64,000 nt of DNA from Sphingomonas aurantiaca (GTDB lineage: Bacteria; Pseudomonadota; Alphaproteobacteria; Sphingomonadales; Sphingomonadaceae): NCBI RefSeq assembly GCF_003050705.1, contig NZ_QAOG01000001.1, positions 913,105 through 977,104 on the forward strand. Direction: 5' to 3'. Shown here in pieces: positions 7,688-14,885 of the stretch. A program made the translations under genes and the position numbers. Under the pieces are notes generated by a model. The model worked only from the letters and a program-made list of their open reading frames with translations. It did not search any database and was not told the origin of the DNA. Numbering within the stretch: position 1 is the first letter of the stretch; every line of letters starts with the position of its first letter.

Positions 7688-9082
7688 ATGCCTCGTCCTA
7701 TACTGCGTACCCCGATCCTTACCGCGACGGCGATCGTCGGCGCGCTGACGCTGATCCCGCTGGCCACCTCGGCGATGGCGGCGGTCGACACCGACACCTA
7801 TCGCGAATTCGATCAGTTCCTCGACGTGTTCAACCGCGTAAAGGCGGAATATGTCGACAAGGTCGATGACAAGACGCTGATCAAAGGCGCGATCCAGGGG
7901 ATGCTCGCCAGCCTCGATCCGCACAGCTCGTATGTCGACGCGCTCGACTATGAAAACCTGCGCATCATGACCGAGGGCAATTACGGCGGCCTGGGCCTGA
8001 CGGTGCAGATGGAGGACGGCGCGATCAAGGTCGTCGCCCCGCAGGAGGACTCCCCCGCCGCGCGCGCCGGCGTCAAGTCGGGCGACTATATCACGCATAT
8101 CGACGGCAAGCTGATCTACGGCGATTCGCTCGACGAGGCGGTCGGCAAGATGCGCGGCAAGCCCGGCAGCAAGATCACGCTCGGCCTCGTCCGCCCCGGC
8201 CGCGACAAGCCGCTCGACGTGACGATGACGCGCGAGATCATCGTCCAGAAGCCGGTGAAGTGGGAAGTCCGCGGAAACGTCGGCTATATCAACATCAACA
8301 CGTTCAGCGAGAATACCGGCGCGGACACGCGCGCGGCGATCATGGCGATCGACAAGTCGCTCGGCCACCGCCCGCTCGGCTATGTCGTCGACCTGCGCGA
8401 GAATGGCGGCGGCTTGCTCACCCAGGCGATCGAGGTCAGCGACGCGTTCCTCGACCACGGCGAGATCGTCTCGCAGCGCGGCCGCGAGAAGACCGATATC
8501 GAACGCTATTACGCAAAACCCGGCGACGACGCGCACGGCCTGCCGGTCGTTGTCCTCACCGATCCCGGCACCGCGTCCGCGTCCGAGATCGTCGCCGGCG
8601 CATTGCAGGATCATCACCGCGCGCTGATCATGGGCGAGCGCAGCTTCGGCAAGGGCTCGGTCCAGACCGTGCTCCCGCTCGGGCCCGAGACCGCGCTTCG
8701 CCTGACCACCGCGCGCTACTTCACGCCGTCGGGTCGCTCGGTGCAGGAAGGCGGGATCGAGCCCGACATCAAGGTGCCGCAGCTCACCGATCCCGACTAC
8801 AAGTCGCGCCCCGTGTTCCGCGAGGCGGACCTGCGCAAGCACCTGATCAACGAGGTTAAGGCCGACAATGCGGTGCTCGAGGAGGATACCAAGACCGATC
8901 CCCGCTTCGCGCAGACGCCCGAGCAGCTGAAGAAGCAGGGCATCGACGACTTCCAGCTCTATTACGCGCTGAAGACCGTCGCGCGTCTCGGCGGCGCCGC
9001 ACAGGTCGCGGCGGCGACCAAGCCGCGCCCGATCAAGCCCGATCCGACCGCACCCGACTCAGCCAAGGTTCCCGGCAAGTGA
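7688..9082 (+). CDS. S41-family C-terminal processing peptidase (CtpA type)
   Basis: This 464-residue exported serine protease trims C-termini of periplasmic or membrane proteins. It has a signal peptide (TATAIVGALTLIPLATSAMA), an N-terminal helical part (YREFDQFLDVFNRVKAEYVD) and a PDZ domain (about 100-180, YGGLGLTVQMEDGAIKVV). The S41 catalytic domain follows: the nucleophile is in DPGTASASEIVAG (Ser 299) and the general-base Lys in GERSFGKGSVQ (about Lys 322). The C-terminus is Pro/Lys-rich. A 135-bp gap separates it from the EnvC-like gene and may carry a promoter. Its stop overlaps the likely GTG start of dsbB. Confidence 0.95.
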   Translation: MPRPILRTPILTATAIVGALTLIPLATSAMAAVDTDTYREFDQFLDVFNRVKAEYVDKVDDKTLIKGAIQGMLASLDPHSSYVDALDYENLRIMTEGNYGGLGLTVQMEDGAIKVVAPQEDSPAARAGVKSGDYITHIDGKLIYGDSLDEAVGKMRGKPGSKITLGLVRPGRDKPLDVTMTREIIVQKPVKWEVRGNVGYININTFSENTGADTRAAIMAIDKSLGHRPLGYVVDLRENGGGLLTQAIEVSDAFLDHGEIVSQRGREKTDIERYYAKPGDDAHGLPVVVLTDPGTASASEIVAGALQDHHRALIMGERSFGKGSVQTVLPLGPETALRLTTARYFTPSGRSVQEGGIEPDIKVPQLTDPDYKSRPVFREADLRKHLINEVKADNAVLEEDTKTDPRFAQTPEQLKKQGIDDFQLYYALKTVARLGGAAQVAAATKPRPIKPDPTAPDSAKVPGK

Positions 9083-9585
9083 GCGTGCGTCGCGGGCTTG
9101 GCATGACCAAGAACGAAGAGATCGCGCGCGCCATCGCGCTGCTGTTGCCGGCGTTCCTGCTGCTCGGCGCGCTCGGCTCGCAATATCTCGGTGGTCTGTA
9201 CCCGTGCGAGATGTGTCATTGGCAGCGCTGGCCGCATTATGCCGCTGTGGTGTTCGCGGGCGCGACGTTCTTCGTCCCCGGTCGCTCGCTGCGCGCGTCG
9301 CTGGTGTTCATCGCCGCGCTGCTGATCGGGCTGAGTGGGCTGATCGCCGTTGCGCATGCGGGCGTCGAATATCATTGGTGGAACGGCTTTACCGCCTGCA
9401 CGACGACCGTCTCGATGGCGGGCACCACCGCTGCCGAGCGCCTTGCCGCGATCATGAACGCGCCGATGGTGCGCTGCGATTCGCCGCAGTGGACGCTGTT
9501 CGGAATCTCGCTCGCGGGCTTCAACGCCATCTTTTCCCTTGCCGGTGCGTTCACCATATTCGCCCTCATGAGGAAGACAAGATGA
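9079..9585 (+). CDS. dsbB: DsbB-family disulfide oxidoreductase
   Basis: DsbB passes electrons from DsbA to ubiquinone and so reoxidises the periplasmic disulfide-forming enzyme. The 168-residue product has four hydrophobic segments. The first redox pair is in YPCEMCHWQRWPHY. The second periplasmic loop holds a Cys in GFTACTTTVS and another in MVRCDSPQW, as in DsbB. GTG 9079 overlaps the previous stop (GTGA) and has AAGG about 9 nt upstream; ATG 9103 is the alternative. The stop overlaps the coq7 start (ATGA), which pairs a quinone-dependent enzyme with a quinone synthesis gene. Confidence 0.92.
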   Translation: MSVRRGLGMTKNEEIARAIALLLPAFLLLGALGSQYLGGLYPCEMCHWQRWPHYAAVVFAGATFFVPGRSLRASLVFIAALLIGLSGLIAVAHAGVEYHWWNGFTACTTTVSMAGTTAAERLAAIMNAPMVRCDSPQWTLFGISLAGFNAIFSLAGAFTIFALMRKTR

Positions 9586-10118
9586 GCAGCTGGAAGCCAG
9601 GCGACGCCAAGCGCGCGACCGATTCGATGATCCGTGTCGACCAGGCGGGCGAATATGGTGCGATCCGGATCTATGCAGGCCAGTTGGCGGTGCTCGGCGA
9701 TCGCCATCCGGCGTCGCGATCGATCCACCACATGGCGCAGCAGGAGGAACGCCACCGCGCCTTCTTCGACCGGATGATCGTCGAGCGCCGCGTGCGGCCG
9801 ACGGTACTCCAGCCGATCTGGAAGGTTGCGGGTTTCGCGCTCGGCGCAGTGACCGCGGCGATCAGCCCGCGCGCGGCGATGGCGTGTACCGCCGCGGTCG
9901 AGACCGAGATCGACAAGCATTATGAGGAACAGCTCGTTCAGCTTGGCGCCAGCGATCCCAAGCTATCAGCCGCTATCCTCGACTTCCAGGCCGAGGAGTT
10001 GGAGCACAAGAATACCGCGATTGCCGCGGGCGCGGAGGAGACGCCGGGTTATCCGGTGCTTAGCGCGATGATCCGGCTGGGCTGCAAGGTCGCGATCGCC
10101 ACGGCGAAGCGGATATAA
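9582..10118 (+). CDS. coq7: Coq7-type 2-polyprenyl-3-methyl-6-methoxybenzoquinol hydroxylase
   Basis: Coq7 is a di-iron monooxygenase that adds the hydroxyl group in the penultimate part of ubiquinone synthesis. The 178-residue protein is the length of the bacterial single-domain form. The iron ligands are visible in DQAGEYGAIRIYAGQL, QQEERHRAFFDRM, ETEIDKHYEEQL and AEELEHKN, the repeated E...ExxH pattern of a four-helix ferritin-like bundle. ATG 9582 overlaps the dsbB stop. Confidence 0.95.
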   Translation: MSSWKPGDAKRATDSMIRVDQAGEYGAIRIYAGQLAVLGDRHPASRSIHHMAQQEERHRAFFDRMIVERRVRPTVLQPIWKVAGFALGAVTAAISPRAAMACTAAVETEIDKHYEEQLVQLGASDPKLSAAILDFQAEELEHKNTAIAAGAEETPGYPVLSAMIRLGCKVAIATAKRI

Positions 10119-10149
10119 CAGGCGTACCAAACGCGTGGGAGTGATGCGT

Positions 10150-10656
10150 ATGAAGATGCTTTTTGCGGCGGCGCTGCTCGTCGCCGGCCCGGCGGTCGCG
10201 CAGACCGCGCGCCCTGCACCGCCGACGCTGGCGCAATTGCCCGCCAAGGCGCCGACGCTGGCGCCCGCCTTGCCCGGCGCCACGGGCAAGGCCAAGCCCG
10301 TCTCCGCCCCCGGCGAAGTGTCGCGCAGCGCACCCATCAACGGCGTCCTCACGCTGTTCGGCAACGAACGCTGCCCGACCAACCAGAATGGCGAAGAGAT
10401 CGTTGTCTGCGTCCGTCGCAGCGCGCAGGAGCAGTACCGAGTCCCGAAGGAACTCCGCGAGTTCGTCGTGACGCCTGAGAACGCCAGCTGGGCGACCAAG
10501 GCGCAGGGTACGCTCGACGCCGGCTCGGGCGTCAACACGATCGGCAGTTGCTCTGCGGTCGGCGCAGGCGGAGCGACGGGCTGCTTTGGCCAGCGCGTGC
10601 GCGAGTCGCGTCTGGAGAACAAGACGCGTGCGGCGGAAGTACCGGTTCTTCCCTGA
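10150..10656 (+). CDS. Secreted protein of unknown function
   Basis: This 168-residue protein has a clear signal peptide (MKMLFAAALLVAGPAVAQ). A Pro/Ala-rich stretch follows, then a small domain with four Cys: NERCPTNQ, EIVVCVRR, IGSCSAVGAGG and TGCFGQRV. I chose ATG 10150 because GGGAG at 10137-10141 is 8 nt upstream; starts at 10135, 10141 and 10144 are in the same frame. I recognise no function. It follows coq7 after 31 nt and may be the last gene of that run. Two disulfides are plausible given the export signal. Confidence 0.8.
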   Translation: MKMLFAAALLVAGPAVAQTARPAPPTLAQLPAKAPTLAPALPGATGKAKPVSAPGEVSRSAPINGVLTLFGNERCPTNQNGEEIVVCVRRSAQEQYRVPKELREFVVTPENASWATKAQGTLDAGSGVNTIGSCSAVGAGGATGCFGQRVRESRLENKTRAAEVPVLP

Positions 10657-10686
10657 GCCTTTGGGCCGGGTCGGGGCCCGAACGAC

Positions 10687-10714
10687 GAGATCCCAGCTTT
10701 CGCTGGGATGACGG
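10687..10714. repeat. Family A repeat, half-element
   Basis: Hairpin CCCAGC-TTTC-GCTGGG followed by GATGACG. It is the inverse of the half-element at 10855-10883 and matches the second arm of the copy at 1700-1782. Confidence 0.9.
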
Positions 10715-10854
10715 CGTGAGGGGAGGCTCGCGCTGGAATAGAGCCGACGCGACCCGCCTTTGACGTTTCCGCCATCCTATCCATCCCACCCGTCACGCCC
10801 CGCGCTCGGTACCCCCGGCACTCGGCACCCCGGCGCCGCCCCATCCCTCCAACC

Positions 10855-10883
10855 GTCACCCCAGCGAAAGCTGGGGTCTCCCA
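10855..10883. repeat. Family A repeat, half-element
   Basis: GTCACC followed by the hairpin CCCAGC-GAAA-GCTGGG and TCTCCCA. It matches the first arm of the copy at 1700-1782 and is inverted relative to 10687-10714, with about 140 bp between them. Confidence 0.9.
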
Positions 10884-11145
10884 CGATACGGCCGACGCCA
10901 GCCGCACACGACGGGGCGGTCCCGAACGGTCGCGCACTGCCCCCACGCGGTCTTCCCCGGACCAACCGCCTCCGCAAAGCGCACACTCGCCAAACGGCCA
11001 TCCGCCCCGCCCCAAGCCTCGCCCCTGCTGTCCTACAAGCACAGGGCATGACATGCTGCCCGGATGACGTCCGCAGCATCCCAAAACGCGATCCTTGCCC
11101 CCGCCGGCCAGCATGCATCACGAGCCAAAAACGATGCTGCGCGTG

Positions 11146-11170
11146 CGTCTCTACTTCCTATACTTCACTC
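11146..11170 (+). promoter_or_regulatory. Putative shared regulatory motif, copy 1
   Basis: This 25-bp block contains TACTTCC-TATACTTC, two 9-bp direct repeats. It is 40 bp upstream of the broken DJ-1/PfpI gene and reads toward it. The reverse complement of 16241-16265, upstream of the radical SAM gene and pointing toward that gene, is identical at 24 of 25 positions. The match is seen directly; function as an operator or alternative-sigma promoter is inferred. Confidence 0.55.
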
Positions 11171-11209
11171 GCGCGCGCCCCTCGATCCCAAGCGCCTCCG
11201 GACGGGACC

Positions 11210-11908
11210 ATGAGCATGACCAAGCCCCTGCGTATCGCGTTCCTGCTGTTCCCCAACGTCACCCAGCTCGACCTGACCGGCCCCGCGTAGGTCCTCTCGC
11301 GTCTCGGCAACGCGCGGCTCGATCTCGTGTGGAAGACGCTCGATCCGGTGCCCACCGATGCCGGATTCTCGATCCTGCCGACCGCGACCTTTGCCGACGT
11401 GCCGTGCGCGGACATACTCTGCGTGCCCGGCGGGTTCGGCACCAACGCCGTGATCGCCGACGACGAGGCGATGGCGTGGGTCGCAGGCGTCGGCGCCGAG
11501 GCGACATGGGTGACGAGCGTCTGCACCGGATCGCTGATCCTGGGTGCGGCGGGTCTGCTCGATGGCTATCGTGCGGGCTGCCACTGGGCGCAGCGCGACA
11601 TGCTGACGCTGTTCAACGCGATCCCCATCGATGCGCGAACGGTGGTCGATCGCAATCGGGTGACCGGCGGCGGCGTCACTGCGGGGATCGACTTCGCGCT
11701 GACGCTGACGGCGATGATCCGCGGCGAGGCGCACGCCCGCGCGGTGCAACTCGCGCTCGAATATGATCCCGCGCCGCCGTTCGACAGCGGCTCGCCGGGT
11801 CGTGCGGGCCCGGAACTCGTTGCGACGTATCAGCGCCGCGTGCAGTCTCTCGTCCCGACGCGCGACGACGATCTGCGCGCGTTGGCGAAGCGTCGTGGCT
11901 ACCGGTGA
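11210..11908 (+). pseudogene. DJ-1/PfpI (isonitrile hydratase-like) gene with in-frame amber codon
   Basis: Read through one TAG, this frame gives a 232-codon DJ-1/PfpI-superfamily protein. The N-terminus is LRIAFLLFPNVTQLDLTGPA, then TAG at 11288-11290, then VLSRLG and the rest of the domain. The nucleophile-elbow Cys sits in TSVCTGSLILGAAGLL, and AGCHW follows, as in isonitrile hydratase-type members. A Gln codon (CAG) would fit at the stop, so a single C-to-T change explains it. No other damage is visible, which suggests a recent loss. Restart at GTG 11327 (194 residues) would lack the first strand of the fold. A sequencing error or suppression cannot be excluded. Confidence 0.8.
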
Positions 11909-12531
11909 CGTTTCAGGCCGCGGACCCGGTGCCAGATGTAGAAGCCGACGAGCGCGATCAGGACCACGCCGATCAGCAGGTCGGCGCTGTGGAACGCGGC
12001 CTTCACGCGCGGATCGCTGTCCCATTTGTCGCCGAGCTTCATGCCGACCCAGGCGAGCCCGAAGCACCACGGCCACGATCCGATGAAGGTATAGACGTGG
12101 AACGGCACCAGCTTCATCCGCGCGACGCCGGCGGGGAAGGCGATGAACGAGCGGATGACGGGAAGGAGGCGCCCGATCAGCACCGCCATCGACCCCCAGC
12201 GCGCGAAGAACCGGTCCGCCGCGTCGAGCTCGCCCGGACCGATCAGCAGGTACCGGCCCCAGCGTTCAGCCATCGGGCGGCCACCGCGCTTGCCGATCTC
12301 GTAGGCGACGATCGAGCCGAGGTTGCACCCGATCGCACCCGCGGTGGCGGCGAGATACAGGTCGAACCGTCCGGTCGAGACGAGATAGCCGGCGAACGGC
12401 ATGATGATCTCGGACGGCAGCGGGATGCAGGCGCTCTCGATCGCCATCAGCAGCGCGATGCCGACATAGCCACCCGACGAGATGACGCCGATCGTGAAGG
12501 TGGCCAGCACGGCCAGAATCTTTTCGAACAT
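11899..12531 (-). CDS. DedA-family membrane protein (VTT domain)
   Basis: DedA proteins are polytopic inner-membrane proteins linked to lipid carrier or phospholipid flipping and membrane potential. The 210-residue product has several hydrophobic segments. Family blocks are ESACIPLPSEIIMPFAGYLV, NLGSIVAYEIGKRGGR, RFFARWGSMAVLIGRLLPVIRSFIAFPAGVARM and TFIGSWPW. The acidic and Arg residues within these blocks are the conserved ones. It converges with the broken DJ-1/PfpI gene and overlaps its end by 10 nt. It is divergent from the aldo/keto reductase gene. Confidence 0.93.
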   Translation of the reverse strand: MFEKILAVLATFTIGVISSGGYVGIALLMAIESACIPLPSEIIMPFAGYLVSTGRFDLYLAATAGAIGCNLGSIVAYEIGKRGGRPMAERWGRYLLIGPGELDAADRFFARWGSMAVLIGRLLPVIRSFIAFPAGVARMKLVPFHVYTFIGSWPWCFGLAWVGMKLGDKWDSDPRVKAAFHSADLLIGVVLIALVGFYIWHRVRGLKRHR

Positions 12532-12624
12532 GGCCCGGTCGATTGCGCGAACCGGGCGGCGAAGGGAACCCCTAAACCGACCCCGTTCATCGGAACCGCG
12601 GCACGACTCGTTCGCTGGTGCGGC

Positions 12625-13422
12625 ATGACAGACCTTACACTCAACGACGGCCGCTCCATGCCACAGCTCGGCATGGGTACGTGGCAGATCCCCGACAGCC
12701 AGGCCGCGGCGATCGTCCGCTCTGGGCTAGATATCGGCTTCCGGCTGGTCGACACCGCCGCGATCTACGACAATGAGCGCGGCGTCGGCGACGGTTACAA
12801 GGGGTCGGACGCGTTCCTGACGACCAAGCTGTGGAACGACCGGCAGGGCGATCCCGAAGCGGCGATGGACGAGAGCCTGGCGCTACTGGGCGTCGAGTCG
12901 GTCGATCTGTACCTGATGCACTGGCCGGTGCCCAAGCAGGACAAGTTCGTCGACGCATGGAAGGCGATGATCGCGCTCCGGGACGCGGGCAAGACGAAAT
13001 CGATCGGCGTATCGAACTTCCTGCCCGAGCATATCGACGCGATCGTCGCGGCGACCGGCGTGACGCCCGCGGTCAACCAGATCGAACTCCACCCGAACTT
13101 CCAGCAGCGCGAGCAGCGCGCGTATCACGACGCGCACGGCATCGTGACGCAGAGCTGGAGCCCGCTCGGGCAGGGCAAGACCCTGTTGCAGGATCCAGCG
13201 ATCGTCCGGGTCGCGGACAAGCATGGCCGGAGCGCGGCCCAGGTGATCCTGGCGTGGCATCTGGCGAACGGCTTCTCCGTAATCCCGAAGGCGTCGGATG
13301 CGGAGCATCTCGCGGATAATTTCGCTGCGCTGGACCTAACGCTGGACGAGTGGGACATGGCCGCGATCGAGGCGCTCGATGACCCGGCCGGCCGCTTGGG
13401 GCCAGAGCCAAACGCGATGTGA
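12625..13422 (+). CDS. Aldo/keto reductase
   Basis: This 265-residue NADPH-dependent aldo/keto reductase is of the 2,5-diketogluconate reductase/Gcy-like group. The catalytic tetrad is visible: Asp and Tyr in DTAAIYDNERGVG, Lys in FLTTKLWND, and His in DLYLMHWPVP. Substrate and cofactor loops appear in SIGVSNFLPEH, VNQIELHPNFQQ, SWSPLGQG and FSVIPKAS. ATG 12625 gives the standard N-terminus (LNDGRSMPQLGMGTW). The substrate cannot be read from the sequence. It stands alone between the DedA gene and the 3' end of the UdgX gene. Confidence 0.94.
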   Translation: MTDLTLNDGRSMPQLGMGTWQIPDSQAAAIVRSGLDIGFRLVDTAAIYDNERGVGDGYKGSDAFLTTKLWNDRQGDPEAAMDESLALLGVESVDLYLMHWPVPKQDKFVDAWKAMIALRDAGKTKSIGVSNFLPEHIDAIVAATGVTPAVNQIELHPNFQQREQRAYHDAHGIVTQSWSPLGQGKTLLQDPAIVRVADKHGRSAAQVILAWHLANGFSVIPKASDAEHLADNFAALDLTLDEWDMAAIEALDDPAGRLGPEPNAM

Positions 13423-13462
13423 TGGGGGCGGCTTGGGTCAGACACCGCTGCCGCCAGTGGGG

Positions 13463-14854
13463 TTACAGCCCCGCTAGCCGCCCGCCGACCACCCGTAGAT
13501 CCTCGACGAACCGCGCATATTCCTCCGCCGCCTGCGCCGGATCGGGCAAGCGCAGCAGATAGCTTGGATGCACGGTGATCCAGGCCTCGCCACCATCCGG
13601 CAGTTGCAGCGCCCGCCCGCGTTCCCGCCCGATCGTCATCACCTTGCCGAACAAAGACCGCGCCGCGGTCGCGCCGAGCGCGACCGTCACCTTCGGTTTG
13701 ATCAGCATCTGCTCCTGCTCGATCCACCAGCGGCACGCGTCGATCTCACCGGCCCCCGGCTTGGCATGGATCCGCCGCTTGCCGCGTTGTTCGAATTTGA
13801 AGTGTTTCACCGCGTTGGTGACATAGGCGCGCGACCGGTCGACGCCGGCCTCCGCCATCGCCTTGTCGAACATCTGCCCCGCGGGGCCGACGAACGGGCG
13901 GCCTGCGATATCCTCCTGGTCGCCCGGCTGTTCGCCGACGAACATCAGCGGCGCATCGACGGGCCCTTCGCCGAACACCGTCTGCGTCGCGGGCTTGTAG
14001 AGTGGGCAGCGCGTGCAGCCGGATGCCTCGTCGCGCAGCGCCTCCCACGCGATCAGGCTGTTGCCGCCGACCGTGTCGCGCGCCCTCGCGATCATCCCGC
14101 TCTCCCGTGCCTGCGCCGCTGCCAGCAACCCCGGCACCAGCGCGGTTTCGGGCATGTTCTTCCAGTATTTCTTGGGCATCTCCTTCAGCATCGCGCCGAT
14201 CTTGACGCGGGCCGGATTGAAGGTGCTGGCGTAATAGGTCTTCCACACCTCCTCGGTCGGATCGCCGTCGGGGGCGTCGGCCTTGCTGGCGCCGGGGCCT
14301 TCCGAGAGCGCCTTGCCGTCCCAGTGGATCGAGACCTCGGGCGTCAGGATCGACCAGCGCATGCTGGCGAAGCGGTTGACGAAGAACGCGGCGTTGGCGC
14401 GAACGATGTGGTGATCGGGCTCGAACCACGCAACGAAGCGCGGTGCGCCCTCATCCTCGACCTCGCGGAAGCGGAGGAAGGCGCGCATCTTGTGGATGTC
14501 GCGGCGGACGTCCTTGGCGATCCGGTCGAGCCTGCGGACGAGCGGGTCGGCGTGGTCCTCGACCAGTTTGGGCTCGCGGCGCAGGCGGGCGAGCAGCGTG
14601 TAGAGTAGCGCGAACCGCTCAGGGTCGCTGCCGAGGATCGCGCTGCGGGCGAGATCGAGGAAGGCGCGGGGGACGGAAAAGGCGCCGGGGGCTGGCGCGG
14701 GCGCGGGCTCGGCGACGGTCGCGAACAGGTCGACGGGTTCGTCGCCGACTTGCCAGACGACATCGTCGGGGGGGACATCCTCGGCGATCAGACCACGCGC
14801 GGCATCGCGCCAGCCATCGAAGTCGTCCTGCTCCGAAAGGGTTACGACGCGCAT
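13463..14854 (-). CDS. UdgX uracil-DNA glycosylase-like protein fused to a DUF4130-type domain
   Basis: This 463-residue protein has two parts. The N-terminal half (about 1-240) matches the family found next to radical SAM genes, with PKLVEDHADPLV, FREVEDEGAPRFVAWFEPDH and DPTEEVWKTYYASTFNPAR. The C-terminal half is a family 4-like uracil-DNA glycosylase with FeS Cys (GCTRCPLY), GEQPGDQED and HPSYLLRLP. It carries the UdgX hallmark KRRIHAKPG; in UdgX the His of this loop becomes covalently bound to the uracil site (established knowledge). A trap or repair role at uracil in DNA is inferred. It follows the radical SAM gene after 31 nt, and its ribosome site lies in a hairpin. Confidence 0.93.
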   Translation of the reverse strand: MRVVTLSEQDDFDGWRDAARGLIAEDVPPDDVVWQVGDEPVDLFATVAEPAPAPAPGAFSVPRAFLDLARSAILGSDPERFALLYTLLARLRREPKLVEDHADPLVRRLDRIAKDVRRDIHKMRAFLRFREVEDEGAPRFVAWFEPDHHIVRANAAFFVNRFASMRWSILTPEVSIHWDGKALSEGPGASKADAPDGDPTEEVWKTYYASTFNPARVKIGAMLKEMPKKYWKNMPETALVPGLLAAAQARESGMIARARDTVGGNSLIAWEALRDEASGCTRCPLYKPATQTVFGEGPVDAPLMFVGEQPGDQEDIAGRPFVGPAGQMFDKAMAEAGVDRSRAYVTNAVKHFKFEQRGKRRIHAKPGAGEIDACRWWIEQEQMLIKPKVTVALGATAARSLFGKVMTIGRERGRALQLPDGGEAWITVHPSYLLRLPDPAQAAEEYARFVEDLRVVGGRLAGL

Positions 14855-14857
14855 AAA

Positions 14858-14876
14858 CCTCCCCGCGCCGGGGAGG
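14858..14876 (-). promoter_or_regulatory. Hairpin containing the ribosome binding site of the UdgX gene
   Basis: On the minus strand the 19-bp palindrome CCTCCCC-(5 nt)-GGGGAGG lies in the 31-bp gap between the radical SAM and UdgX genes. Its 3' arm GGGGAGG is the only Shine-Dalgarno sequence and ends 3 nt before the ATG. Pairing would hide it unless the upstream gene is being translated. The structure is seen; control of translation is inferred. Confidence 0.55.
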
Positions 14877-14885
14877 AACAGGCGG

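Larger units (their letters stand above)
10657..11209. other. 553-bp intergenic region with inverted family A repeats
   Basis: No gene is supported here. Two family A half-elements face each other: GAGATCCCAGC...GATGACG at 10687-10714 and GTCACC...GGGGTCTCCCA at 10855-10883, in the order opposite to the copy at 1700-1782. The stretch between them is C-rich and may be decayed repeat. Near the end (11146-11170) is a 25-bp motif also found in front of the radical SAM gene. Confidence 0.8.
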
